DNA of 64,000 nt, taken from Auricularia sp. M13 (Eukaryota; Basidiomycota; Agaricomycetes; Auriculariales; Auriculariaceae). The stretch covers positions 2,414,832 through 2,478,831 of the forward strand of contig CM073200.1 in assembly GCA_037042915.1 (NCBI GenBank), written 5' to 3'. The translations under genes were made by a program, and so were the position numbers. The notes beneath the pieces are model-generated. The model saw only the letters and a list, made by a program, of their open reading frames with translations. It was not told the DNA's origin and searched no databases. Below are positions 43,599-55,516 of the stretch, piece after piece (position 1 is the first letter of the stretch; the number at the start of each line of letters is the position of its first letter).

Positions 43599-46500
43599 AT
43601 GCCCGAGTATGTCAGTGCAGTAGTCATTGCGGACAAAGACTAAGAAAGACAGGGGGAAGCTGATGCTTGTGCCCGTCTTTACGGGCATACTATCCTTCGT
43701 AACTCTTGCCTATCAGCGGATACGACATCCCATAGTTAATGATGTCGACGTTGAGCGTGCTCCTCGAGCCATTGGATTCGGCCTCCGTCTCACTGGGGGT
43801 CCAGCCATAGTGTTTTGGAAACTCGCACGCGCTGTCGGTTGCGTTGCTCTGCTCGCGTTGAGCGTATTATCCGTCAATTCAAGCCAAGACGACTTTTGGT
43901 GGCCAAACGGGGGACAGGTTGGATGGCTGCAAAGGCGAGTGCTTGAGATACCGCATGTTGTCCTCTATGTAAGGAATGTCTATTGCATTTGCGGTAGCAA
44001 GAGCGCTCATGAAGGACTCGGCAGACATATGCAGCGCTCCTTAGTCTGGCCGTGTTGCCAGCGCGGCCTCTTGCGGCACGGCGTCTACAGTTGCACCTTG
44101 ATTCGCTCCTGTTCATTACCTGGTCGACTTACGCTGCCCGAGACTTGTTCCCGCTCGCAACATTCACCCTGGCCCCGCTTGATATCGACGACACGCTCCT
44201 TTGGCCGAAAGTGTGCTTATTGTCGCTGGTCGGGGTGATCGTGCCAATCTGCATCCCACATGTATACATCCCGCTCGACTCACTCAACCCATCCAAACAT
44301 CCTCCGCCCGAGCAAACTATATCGTGGTTGAGTTTCTTCACCTTCTCCTTCCTCGATCCGCTCATCTGGAAAGGCTTCCGCTCTACTCACCTCGGCTGGG
44401 ACCAGCTCCCACCACTGGCCGACTGTGACGATGCCGAACACCTGCGCGCACGTGCCTTCCCAGTGCGTACACCCAAGTGCTCAATAAAGAGGACAGCACT
44501 AAGCTTGCGCGCAGGACCTTGACCCATTCCACCCGTCCAACCAAGTTCAGCCCTCCAAGCAACGCCACCTCTTCCTTGACCTTCTGCATGTCTTCCGCAC
44601 GGAATATATCTGGCTCTCGCTCGGCATGTCCATGCGCGTGCTCACGGAGTTCGTCGCGCCCATCGGGCTCAACCGTTTGCTCAACTACCTCGAGACGGGC
44701 GGGAATGGCGCAGTCGTTCGGCCGTGGGTGTGGGTGTGCTGGCTTTTTCTGGGACCGTGGCTCGGCAGCGTCAGTTTCGAGGTCTACATCTTCCTTGCTA
44801 CGCGCACGCTCGTGCGCGCCGAGGCCATAATCACGCAGCTCGTCTTTGAGCACGCGCTGCGTTTGCGTGTGCACGACGACAGTCTACGATCTTCCACTGG
44901 CGCCGTCAAGAACGGCGTTGCGAACGGCAGGACGCCAGAGCAGGCGGCCGCGCCGCGTAAGGGTGCCAATTTGACTGGCCGACTCAACAACCTTGTCACG
45001 GCCGACCTGAATAATATTACCGATGCCCGCGACTTTCTCTTCATCGGTGTGTACGGCGTTAGTTGTGCTGATTTGCACCTGTAGTCAGACTGAGCTTGCA
45101 CAGTGCTCTATTGTCCGCTGCAGCTCATCGTCTGCATCTGGTTCCTGTACGAGGTGCTTGGCATGGCGTATGTCTTGTTTTTCGCTCGCTGGTCTTCGTT
45201 TGATATTCATCTACGACCAGGTCTTTCGCCGGGCTAGCCACAATGCTCGTTGCATTCCCCATTCCGCGATGGATTGCGACGCAGATCGGCCGCATAGCGA
45301 AGGAGCGCGCGCAGAAGACCGATGCGCGCGTCCAGGAAGCTACAGAGAGTGCGCAGCATGTACAAGGCTTTCTGACCTCTGGCTCACTGTTTGACAGCGA
45401 TGGGTCTGCTCCGGATGATTAAGATGTTCGCCTGGGAGCCCAAGGTACATGAGCGGCTATCGAGCAAACGCGAGGATGAGCTCGAGTGGATTCGTAAAGG
45501 GCGGACCATGGCGCTCGTCAACCTTCTATTTATGTGAGTTCTAACTAATGTGTTCCATTTTAGTTGCTCACGTTATTCACTTAGCATGGCGATACCGGTG
45601 AGCGCAGCCTGTTTCTACAATCACAAGGGCCGACATATTGACTTCGACCTCGACCGATATAGTTGCTAGCCATGGTCGTCACGTATTCGACCTATACCCT
45701 CGTTCTCGGTCGCGAACTGACAGCCTCGCGTGTCTTCTCGAGTATGGTCGTATTTGAGATGTTGCGTGATCAATTCCGCGCAGCAGGGTTCAATGTGCCT
45801 ACCGTCATACAAGGTGAGCAATACATCGCCCCTTGCCTATGCATTGCGCTGAGTCTGCCGTAGCCAAAGTCTCGCTTGACCGGCTGAGCAAGTTTCTGCG
45901 CAGTGTAAGACTTGTTTGCTATGCCCTTTGCATTGCGGGTCACTAATTCGTTGTGCCCACTAGACTGAGCTGCTTGACCGATACGCGGAGAGGCTGCCAG
46001 ATGGCCCGTTGGTCTCCGGCACAGACACGATTCCTGACCCATCCTACATTGGGTTCCAGGACGCATCGTTCAAATGGACTTTATTCCAAGATCAATCATT
46101 GAGCGACACATCCGCGCTAGGCTCAGCAGCGTCCACCTCGCGTCGGTGCGACTTCACCCTCAGTATCCCCGGCTCGCTGCTCTTCGCGCGCGGCAAGCTC
46201 AACCTTGTCATTGGGCCCACAGGGTGCGGCAAGACATCGCTCGTGCTCGCCCTCTGTGGCGAGCTGCACTTTGTGCCGCTAGCTCCTGGCGCGTGGTACA
46301 ACATCCCGCGGGCAGGCGGCATCGCATATGCCGCACAGGAGGGCTGGGTGCAGAATGAAACGATCCGGGATAACATCCTATTCGGAGCGCCGTTCGACGA
46401 GGTCCGCTATCGCAAGGTCGTGCATCAATGCGCGTTGGAGCGCGATCTTGCGCTGTTCGTCGCCGGCGACATGACGGAGGTGCGCAATGCTGTGTGTTGC

Positions 46501-49493
46501 TCACAGAATGCCCTTGGGTTGACATTGCGGTCCATTCCAGGTCGGAGAGAAGGGTGTGACGCTCAGGTGTGTATGACGAAGCTCAGCAAATTGGTATAGC
46601 ACCTGACAGTGATGCAGCGGCGGACAGAAAGCGCGCATCACCCTTGCGCGCGCGGTCTATTCAAGGGCGGAACTTCTCCTTCTGGACGATGTCCTGGCCG
46701 CGCTAGACGTCCACACATCGCGCTGGGTCGTCGACAAGTGCTTCAAAGGGGACCTTGTCCAGGGCCGCACAGTCATCCTTGTCGTATGTCTGCAAAATAC
46801 ACCGCACCTGGCTATGGGTCTAACACTCCTCCAGACGCACAACATCCCACTTGTTGCAGATATTGCTGCCTTCGTTGTTGCCCTGAGCAACGATGGGCAG
46901 GTTGTTGCGCATGGACCTCTGGCCAAGGTGTTTTCTTCTGCGCACGGCACACTGGAAGCCATAATCGAAGAGGTCGAGCGAACGGAAGACCAGGCCGCGA
47001 AGGAACAACAGGCTGTTGATGAGTCCCCCAATGCTGCCAAAGATGATGTGGGGAAAGACAAATCTGGTAAACTCCTCGTCGCGGAGGAGATTGCGACTGG
47101 TCATGTAAGCTGGGCCGCACGTAAGTCTCACGTTCATGGTATCTTGTTGACGTCGCGCTCATTTACCCACAGTTGGCTTATATTTTCGGAGCTTGGGCGG
47201 CTTCGCATTCTGGGCATTCTATCTCGGCGGGGTTGCCATTTCCAAGTACGTTTGCGAGAGATCGCTGCTGAAATTCTAAAGTGCTGAAGTCGGGCTCACG
47301 CGCTCTTCAAAGTGTGGTAGTTGTTATACAGATGTGGTTCCTGGGTTACTGGGCAGAGCAATACAACAACGAGACGCACGTGCACGCTGCAAAGTCAGTT
47401 CCTTATGTCCGTGTCGAGTCAGGAACTGACAAGTTTAGATACGTCGCTGGATACACCGGCCTTGTCGTCCTCGGCCTGTCAATCTTCACGATTTCGTATA
47501 TGGCTTTTGTCTACGGCTCCATGCGCGCGTCACGGAACATTCATGACCGCCTTATCAGTTCCATTCTGGGCACGACGCTCCGGTGTGCATGCCCGCAACT
47601 CTTCCTTTTATCCTGAGCTCACTGCGCTAGATGGCTCGACACCGTGCCCGTATCGCGCGTCATTTTGCGTTTCACGCAAGACTTGCGCTCCGTCGATGGA
47701 CCCCTGGGCAAGGTCTTTGGGGAAATCGTCGAAACATCGTTCTCGATTCTGGCCCGCCTGACGCCCATCGTCATTTTGAGCCCCGTATTCATTCTTCCCG
47801 CACTTCTCGTCGCCGTCGTGGGATGGGCCTTCGGCCAGCTCTACATAAAGTCGCAGCTCTCCGTCAAGCGCGAGATGAGTAATGCCCGTTCGCCTGTGCT
47901 AGGGCATTTTGGCGCTGCCATGGCAGGGTTGAGTGCGCTCATCGCTGAGTCCTTCATTGCAGTTTCTGACGATGCTTTTGCAGCCTCGATTCGCATCTAC
48001 GGCGCGGAAGCTGCGTTCAGTCGCGAGATAATCCGGCGCATCAATAAGTACTCGCGCGCCGCTCGATCGTACTATAACCTCAACCGCTGGATGGGCATTC
48101 GTATCAACGCTATCGGCGGTCTGTTTTCCGGAGCGCTCGCTGCCTACCTTCTTTATGGCCCTTCGCTGGGAGCGAGTTCTACTGGCTTCCTGTTGACCTT
48201 GGTTAGTAACACGCCGACATTCATACAGTATTGCTGACTTCCGTTCTCAGACTGTTGGGTTCTCACGCATGGTGCCACTGTTTATATATCCCTGAAACAA
48301 CAACGCTGACAGCATCTGCGTTTAGATTCTCTGGTGGACCCGCAATGTCAATCTATTCGAGGTCGAAGGTACGCATCGTTCGTCTTCCCTGGGTAGAATT
48401 CACGCCAACTCGGATGCAGGAAACTCCCTGGAGCGCATCCGCCAATTCATCGACATCGAACAAGAGCCCAAGCCAACGGAAGCCGGCAAACCGCCCGCAT
48501 ACTGGCCATCAAGCGGGGACTTGCGCGTCGAGAATCTCGAAGCGAGGTACTCTCTCGACGGCCCGCTCGTCCTCAACGACATCAACTTTGAGCTCAAGTC
48601 CGGCGAGCGCATTGGTGTCGGTCAGTCGCTGAATACATGCCCATGCCCAATCCTGACAAAAAGCGAGTCCAGTGGGACGCACAGGCAGCGGAAAGAGCTC
48701 GCTCACATTGGCCCTCCTTCGGTGCATATTCACCGCAGGGCACGTCTACTACGACGGCCTGGCGACGGATACTCTGAACCTTGACGCTCTGCGAGGCAAT
48801 ATTACGATCATCCCGCAGCAGCCTGAGCTGCTCAGTGGGTCACTCAGGCAGAACCTGGACCCCTTTGGCGAGCATGACGACGCGACCCTCAATGCGGCGC
48901 TGCATGCGGCGGGTCTGTCTGCTCTGCAGGCGTCGCGCGCGGAGGGCAGCATCGCACTCGACACGTCCATCTCGAGTGGCGGTGGAAACCTCAGTCTTGG
49001 GCAGCGGCAGATCGTTGCGCTTGCGAGGGCGATTACGAGGAGGAGCAAGATTCTGATCCTGGACGAAGGTGCGCGTGTGCCTGACGTGACTTATTCTCTC
49101 GCGCTGACTGTCCCTGTGCACTGCAGCCACAGCTGCGATAGACCATGCCACCGATACCGCAATCCAAAACTCCATCCGCCAGGAGCTGAAGGACGTCACG
49201 CTGATCACCGTTGCGCACCGGTTGCGGACGATCATTGATGCCGACAAAATCGTGAGCACACTTCATTGAGATTATGAGTGCTGAACCCTTCGCGCAGATG
49301 GTCCTGGATGCAGGCAGACTCGGTGTGTGATGCACTGTGTCTTTCCTACTCCCTGGCGCTGACACTCCTCAACTTGCTAGTTGAATTCGACAGCCCGCGG
49401 GCTCTCCTGAAGAACAAGGCTGGGCATTTGCGTGGGCTCGTTGATGGGAGCTCTGACCGTGACGCGTTGGTTGCGATGGCCTATGCTATATAA
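43599..49493 (+). CDS. ABCC-type full ABC transporter, tandem copy B
   Basis: A paralogue of copy A with nearly the same intron positions; it ends VDGSSDRDALVAMAYAI at 49493. The start is uncertain. ATGCCCGAG at 43599 mirrors copy A, but its splice to the first clear coding stretch (LMLVPVFTGILSFVTLAYQ) needs an intron of only 28-34 nt. TMD1 holds MRVLTEFVAPIGLNRLLNYL. NBD1 has Walker A GPTGCGKTS (Cys for the usual Ser), signature LSGGQKARITLARA and LLLLDDVLAALD. NBD2 has GRTGSGKSS, LSLGQRQ and ILILDE-ATAAID. A 13-nt microexon lies at 45585-45597 and a 21-nt microexon at 48251-48271. The intron 47933-47983 is 51 nt and stop-free. Expected to be a membrane efflux pump with one degenerate and one canonical ATP site. 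Confidence 0.88.
45585..45597 (+). other. 13-nt microexon (copy B), paralogous to 38935-38947
   Basis: C-ATG-GCG-ATA-CCG flanked by TTAG and GTGAGC. In copy A, C-TAC-GCT-ATA-CCT is flanked by CCAG and GTCCGC. Both encode x-A-I-P between the same two neighbouring exons. Confidence 0.75.
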
Positions 49494-52400
49494 ATGGTTT
49501 GCGGAAGGCGGAAGTCCTCGTCATATCGGGCACTGCTATTCCATCGGACACTTAACACTGGACTTTCTTCAGACTGGGCACTTGGCTGTATCGCATGCTT
49601 TGCACGGACTTGCATCTGCTGCGGACTCTTTATCTTGGACGGTTAGACCTTATTCGAGTTGGGGATGGTATGAAAAGTTCATCGGTCCATGATTGCAACA
49701 TAAAATTTGCCACCTGAGCGTGAGACACGGCGAAATGGTCCCCGGATACTACTTTTATGGAGTAGAGCACTTGTTATTTCCTAGAGTGCCTTGGAGGCTG
49801 TAGCGACAGATGGTGAGCTGGCGGTGCCGGAATGACCTGATAAGGACTGGCACACCTTCATCTGGCCGTGTTTGACCATTAATCTACTGTAATGATACAG
49901 CTGAATGAGCTCTCGCGCCTATAGCCAGGTTACCTGCACCTCGCTGTCCGACACAAGAAGTCGCACCTTCAATTTGGCACTAAAAGAGCATGCTTGCATG
50001 CTATGCGACCGTCGGCAGTCCAATCCGACAACATTGACTCCGCGTTTCCAGCTGCTTCCAGCTCCCAGCGCCCATCACAGATTCATTGACGGTCCTCAGC
50101 GAGCAAGCGACCTATGGCTGGACAGGTCTATTAATGTGGTGCCCGCATAGCGTTTATATTGACATTGTTGTCATCGTGGAGACTGGAGCGACGCATGTGT
50201 CGATGGAAAGCGAATAGCCCGTCCACCTCAGTTTCAAGTCTGACAGAGGAATGCTTGCCCATGTAGTAACACGCACGCCCCTCGTCAAAAAGCCCTAGAC
50301 CTAGTCTCAAGAATGAACGAGAGGATGTGCCAAGACCTGACAACGCACTGTCCCCAAACGCCGCCTTCTACACGCGCAACGTTAAGCCTAGTAGCTATAG
50401 AGGTACCTGCAGGCTGAGAAATGAACTGCGTATGGCCGCGGTGACGATATGTGTTTGGTTATCAATGGCCGTGGCGTATTGTTGGGCATAACTCCCACAA
50501 AGAAAGGTCGATGCGGCACCTGCCAGGTGTGGAGAGTGGAAAACCTGAGCCTGATGTCACGGCGTGCCAGATCATTCCTTCCCCCTGAAGCGTTCTATCC
50601 ACCTATAAGCTACAGTGAGCCGTAATCAGATTTCTTCGAGGCGACCATGACCAGGGTACGCTGCTGCAACGTTTGCCGTCGCCGTACGAACTGACTAGCA
50701 TATCAGCGAGCCTTGCTGAGCAGCGCTGTCCAGCCACCAAGGATGTCTTGCGAACAATGTTGACCTTCGACGCCATGTACCAATTCTAGCCAAGCTTTGC
50801 GCCAGAATAAAGCCGTATAACGCGAAAGATCCCAGGCGCAGTGCGACGTTGCGCCGGCCTATTGTAGTCGCCGCTGTAGATGTTCGCAACGCTTCTCCGG
50901 AGTCCGTACCAGTCAGAAAGACCAAACTGTACCCTCCCTGACGGGCCGTGAGACAATTAGACTAATCCCATAGGGGAAGGACAATAAAGTTCCATGGCGC
51001 TCTCGTCGTTGCCAAGTAGCGCTGGCGGAAAGGGACTGCCAGTGTAAAAGACCGCCATCCGCACAGCAAAGCCGGAGAAGTTCAGGTAGCGTCGTAGTTT
51101 CCGTACACGAGAGATCAGGTTCGTAGCCAATACGGCGCGCAATGGAGTAAAAGCGTGTCGTCCCCAAGTCGTTCATTGTACAATACAGTATTTGTACTCA
51201 TACGTGGCCCAAGTATTTGGGGCCATGTAGCGGATGCTCGTCACTAAAAGAAGTGTGTGTGTGCCATTGAGAGAAGTCAACTGTCTGTCTGTTTGTGAGC
51301 GGCGGCGTTCCCGCCGAGGACGGAGAGAAGAGAGCATCGGCGAAATTCCGACGCGGAGTCCGCGGACCTTGGCGGTCTTTCAATTCAAACTTTGAGTTCT
51401 CCGCAACTTGAATGTGGCGGCATCGTTCCCACTATATCCGTCTATGAACACAGCGCGTTAGCATCCTTCAGGCCAGCCGATGCACCGTACCATGGCCGCG
51501 CTTGACCCGGACACGCTTTCACACCGCTGGCCCTCCTGGCGCGTTCGCCACAAATATTCCTCGAGCCCAACGCGTTGAACGGTCAGCTTATCAAGATCTA
51601 CTGTCCATCCAGCGGTTTATTCCTTGGCGCTCAAGTCGATTACGTGTGTGCAGGTCGGGAAGATTCAGGGTCGCCGGGCGGCACAGTGGTTGGCAATACC
51701 TTCTGCTGGCAGCCCCGGAGTCAGTAACGCAGTCAATGGCCGCAATTCCAAGTCGCGCCTTCGCAGCATACCGATAATCGTCAAGCTGCGCTTTTGAACG
51801 TTGGAGTTGCAATGCTGGGCACGATCCTATGCTCTCAGTGCGCGTCATTCATGCGACAGCATTTCCAGGGACGCCTCTATATCTGCATTGCATCTTACAT
51901 TTCGAAACCCCTGCTCGCATGCGAATTTCATCTACTTGGCCGCCATCGATGACTACCATGGCGAAAACACAATTGCCCGGGCGCTGCATCCTCTCAGCTG
52001 ACGATCCGACTGCTCATCCGAAGACGGCCGTTGCGTGTCACATCATTCATTAAGCAGCTATGAACACGGCCGGTCCGACGTGGAATGAACGTGCGAGCGT
52101 GCACAATGGCGCTGACAGGTCCCGTGCGCCGCTCTCCCTGCGCTGCGTCGTGCGCCCCCGAAGCTAGATCAGATGCAGAACGCGCGAAGCGCCGCAGAAC
52201 ACAATGGCCACAGCACCCGCGTCCCCAGCATGGCGAGAACGTCGAACGTCGTTGCTCAGGCCGCCGCTTCGGGAGAATCAGATTGTGCACCGGAAGGAGT
52301 GTGGCGAGCAATCTGTCAGGCCATTGTAACTCCGGATGCTGTACGGTGAGGAATGCTGTGGCGATCGGTGGGTTGTACTTCCCGGACGCTGAAACACCAT

Positions 52401-53115
52401 GCAGAGGTTGTAGCGCGCCGACGCCGTTCTCGTCGATGGTCGCGACTCCCTGGCCAGCTTTTTACACGGCGCGCCAGCGATCAGACTTTCACGCAGACGT
52501 ATCACGTGGCCGCGCAGCGCAGCCAATCGCAGGGCGTGCGCGGGTCACAATTGCCCCGGTGCCTCGTGGCCAGGAACGCGGACCGCGCGATAGGGCATGT
52601 TTCTGGGGCTCCATTGTACACGCATCGCTGCCGATCGGGGCTCGTCGTCGGGGACAATGCCGGCACCCTCCGAATGGGCGTCGGACAATAGGCGCTGACA
52701 ACAACCACTGGTTGTACAATGGGCGGGTATTCTCCTCTGGCCGCTATTGAGGTGGTTGTCGACGCTGCTATAAAGTACAACGGGCGGGGAGTGCCTGGTT
52801 GATTGCTCCCCGCAGCGTCTCCGTCCGCGCCTTAAAAACCGGTTCACGCCTCTCACGCCTGAGCATCGATTGCTCTGCCTGTCCTTTCTTCAGCTTCCGT
52901 CTTTCTCCGGTGCGTGGTGTTCAGTTGAAATGAAGGGCGGCCGGGTGTTGACGGCTGTTGACTGCTTTCCGTTCTCAGACTGTCTCCACTGTAGCCGTAA
53001 CATCTGAACCACGCTCCGCCTGCGTATTTTAGGGGCCGTCTGTCTGCTCTCTGCTCTCCCGCTTCACGCCCCCCGCATCCACCCCCCTTTGACGACCTTT
53101 TTTCTCCCTGCCTCC
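49494..53115. other. 3.6 kb gene-poor region
   Basis: No convincing gene. On the minus strand, hydrophobic scraps at 50700-50910 (LRLGSFALYGFILAQSLARI) and 50960-51140 (KLRRYLNFSGFAVRMAVFYT) might be debris of a multi-pass membrane protein gene, but no splice-consistent model emerged. Near 52716-52790 the words TACAATGGGCGGG and TACAACGGGCGGG repeat, with a TATAAAG between them. A C/T-rich leader precedes 53116. Confidence 0.4.
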
Positions 53116-53832
53116 ATGTCGACTGCCACTGTGACCCGCCGCCGTCTCTCCGTCGGCGTCCCATCGTTCGCCCCCGCCCCCGCCGCATCCCGCGCGCCCT
53201 GCTCGCCGATCACGAACGAGCACCCGCACGCACACACGGCGACCAAGCCCCCGACGGCGCGCGACCGCGTGCCCGTGCTCAAAAAGATCCGCTCGTTCAC
53301 GTCCATGCTGTCCCGCTCGCCGTCGCCCGCGCCAGCGCCGGGCCCCACCAAGAAGGAGCTCAAGGACCAGCGCCGCGCCGAGAAGAAGAAGCAGCAGGAG
53401 GACTTTGCCAGCGCCTACGGCTCCGTCTTCGCCAGCGAGGTCGCGCTGCTGCAGCTGCTCGACGGCGGCTCCACGACGCGCAACATCGAGCGCGTGCACA
53501 AGGCCCACGCCAAGTCTGCCTCCCGCCACGGCCAGCACCATGGCGGCGTCGCCGCCGGTGCTGTCCGCGGGCCGCACGGCGAGCTGTTCGCCAGTGCGCA
53601 GGACGAGAGCGAGCGCCGCGGGCTCGTGCGCGGCGGCTACGAGCGCTCGCGCTCCAAGCGCGTGCACCATGCCGACGAGGACGAGGCGTTCTACAGCGCC
53701 GAGGAGGACGCGCCCGCCTGGGCCGCCTTCCAGCCCCGCCAGCGCAGCAACACGGCCCGCGCCCCGGCCAACGCCCGCGATGCCTTCTTCGCCGAGTCCT
53801 TCGCCCCGCCCATGCCCGCACGCCGCGCCTGA
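53116..53832 (+). CDS. basic, disordered protein of unknown function
   Basis: Intronless, 238 residues, starting MSTATVTRRRLSVGVPSFAP. The N-terminal third is Pro/Ala/Ser-rich; then comes a basic helix (KKELKDQRRAEKKKQQEDF) running into FASAYGSVFASEVALLQLL, and a short motif LDGGSTTRNIERV. The rest is charged and low complexity, with acidic EDEAFYSAEEDAPAW near the end. The KK/EE helix suggests a short coiled coil. An alternative in-frame start lies 27 bp upstream (53089). The strong codon bias and GC3 of this frame, and the C/T-rich leader, support it over the long antisense frames produced by the same composition. I do not know the family. Confidence 0.65.
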   Translation: MSTATVTRRRLSVGVPSFAPAPAASRAPCSPITNEHPHAHTATKPPTARDRVPVLKKIRSFTSMLSRSPSPAPAPGPTKKELKDQRRAEKKKQQEDFASAYGSVFASEVALLQLLDGGSTTRNIERVHKAHAKSASRHGQHHGGVAAGAVRGPHGELFASAQDESERRGLVRGGYERSRSKRVHHADEDEAFYSAEEDAPAWAAFQPRQRSNTARAPANARDAFFAESFAPPMPARRA

Positions 53833-55117
53833 ACACCGCACCAACTTACTCCTGGGACGCCCCTCACGACCACCAACACGAAAGACGCGCCGGCCGCACA
53901 ACACCCCACAACGACAGTCACCGCATGCTTTACGCACCCTTCTAGCATACCCATTACACGCTATAATCCGCCCTGCACACCATAATGCATACCCGCCCAC
54001 ACCGGGCGTGCCGCCCTCACGCTCCCCGCTAGAGCCCGCCCATCGCCGTCAAGGTTTTCTTGCTGCTCTCGACGCTACGCGCTACGCAACCCCACACACT
54101 GTATCTGTGTATCACGAATCATCGCAACTACTTTCAGACTTCACTCACCCCACCACGCATGTAGCATGTCACCCTTTGGAATTTACATACGTACTTATGC
54201 ATCTTGACTCGCAATGGAACATGGGCCTTGTCCGCTCGTTTAAAACTTTTACATCTTTCTGGCGTGTGCGACCCGTCAACTGAACGTTTTCGCGACAGCA
54301 ATAACTTTCCTTCCGACCATTAAAAACGTGTCACGACGCCATCGATCAGCTCGTGATGAAGGGGGCCAGGCACGTGACGTTTGGAGCACGCCGGTTGCAG
54401 CGTCATAGCGTAGTAGTACATATATGAATGAGTACTTGGCCGACGTCACCACGGCGTCTCCATAGAACATCCTATCGATGGTTATGCGGGAAGGACTTAC
54501 TGAGACAGTAATGATCAGTCAGGTCTTCCTCCGTAAAGTCTGCAAAGGAGACTAGTCAGGATAAGACAGGATAGGATGGTTGATGCACGAGGGGTCCCTT
54601 CAGAAAGGGCCACTCTGCGTGCGCTATGTTCAATCAAATATGTACCGCAGATGTTGAGCCGACGACTATGCGACGACCGCGCGAACGTTCATAGATATTC
54701 ACCATAACCGACTAATTCAGGCAAACTCTCTGATAAGACTCGGCAGTGGATTGAAAAATTCTAGTGGGTGAAGCATGACCAATTAAAGCTCTGCGGTATT
54801 CACTGTCATTGAGTGAATGATCCAACACGTACAGAGCGTGATCTTCCAGCTGTCTCATCGGATACAGTCTCATCCTTGCAATGAGAATTTGGATTCTCGC
54901 GGCCTCTTATATCTTGCGGGAGGTTCGCGAGCAAGCTAGGGGCAATATTTGCGCTTGCGAGTGTACGCAGTGTTGTCGCACTCCGTCTTTCAAGGACACC
55001 TTCCCCCGCGCTCTTCGATACTGTGGCAAAGCAGCCAGCTCAGCTTGCAGACACGGCAAGTCAGGTTATAGAGTACATGAGGTGCACATAACCGCCTTCA
55101 CGGGGCTAGGCTAGCTC
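53833..55117. other. intergenic, no gene seen
   Basis: Downstream flank of the basic protein gene, then about 1 kb of lower-GC sequence without supported frames up to the end of the minus-strand secreted-protein gene. Confidence 0.5.
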
Positions 55118-55443
55118 CTACAAGCAGTTGGTCACGCAAGCGACGGTGTCTGGGATATCGTCGACGCAAGCTACAGAAAGTCGACGTATATTTAGTGCCT
55201 CTTGCAGGCTGTCAATGTGATAGGCTTACTGATCACCGTGCCGCCTCTGTTCAGGCAGCCAATGAGACCTACAACGTCCCCCACGCAGTCTGCACTGGTC
55301 AGTATGTGCATGCCACGCCATGCAGACGAATTACCATGAAGACAATCGAATAAGTCTTGCCTGGCTTCAATGCTCGAGGTCGGCACTGCAGCGACGGAGC
55401 CGAGCACGGCGAGGGCGACGGCGAGAGAGAAGCGCATGATCAC
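55118..55443 (-). CDS. small secreted six-cysteine protein
   Basis: Two exons on the minus strand (55230-55443, then 55118-55170; 59-bp phase-1 intron). The precursor of about 88 residues starts MIMRFSLAVALAVLGSVAAV, a clear signal peptide, followed by PTSSIEARQ, which could be a short pro-region. The mature part has six cysteines (DLFDC..., ILTSADC, VGLIGC, TVITC, DTVAC, VTNC). Exon 2 was found only by splicing: it supplies CVDDIPDTVACVTNCL and the last three cysteines. Small size, secretion and even cysteine number resemble effector-like or antimicrobial-type small secreted proteins, but no family is recognised. A TATA box sits ~70 bp upstream. Either of two close ATGs could start it. Confidence 0.7.
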
Positions 55444-55509
55444 TCGGAGCGGTGCAAGTGAGGGTACGTCCTGACTGGCGAGGAACTGAGAGGACGCACC
55501 CGTAGCTCC

Positions 55510-55516
55510 TTTTATA
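55510..55516 (-). promoter_or_regulatory. TATA box of the six-cysteine gene
   Basis: TATAAAA on the minus strand in CCAAGGTATAAAAGGAGC, 67 bp before the first ATG. Confidence 0.65.

Noticed and set aside
52085-52750. 221-codon open frame on the plus strand
   Set aside because: Arg/Cys-rich mixture without secondary-structure pattern, domain, or coding-like codon use. Probably chance in GC-rich DNA.
53029-54000. Long antisense frame opposite the basic protein gene
   Set aside because: It mirrors the strong GC3 bias of the plus-strand gene and is composed of low-complexity Gly/Arg/Ala; no domain or splice logic.
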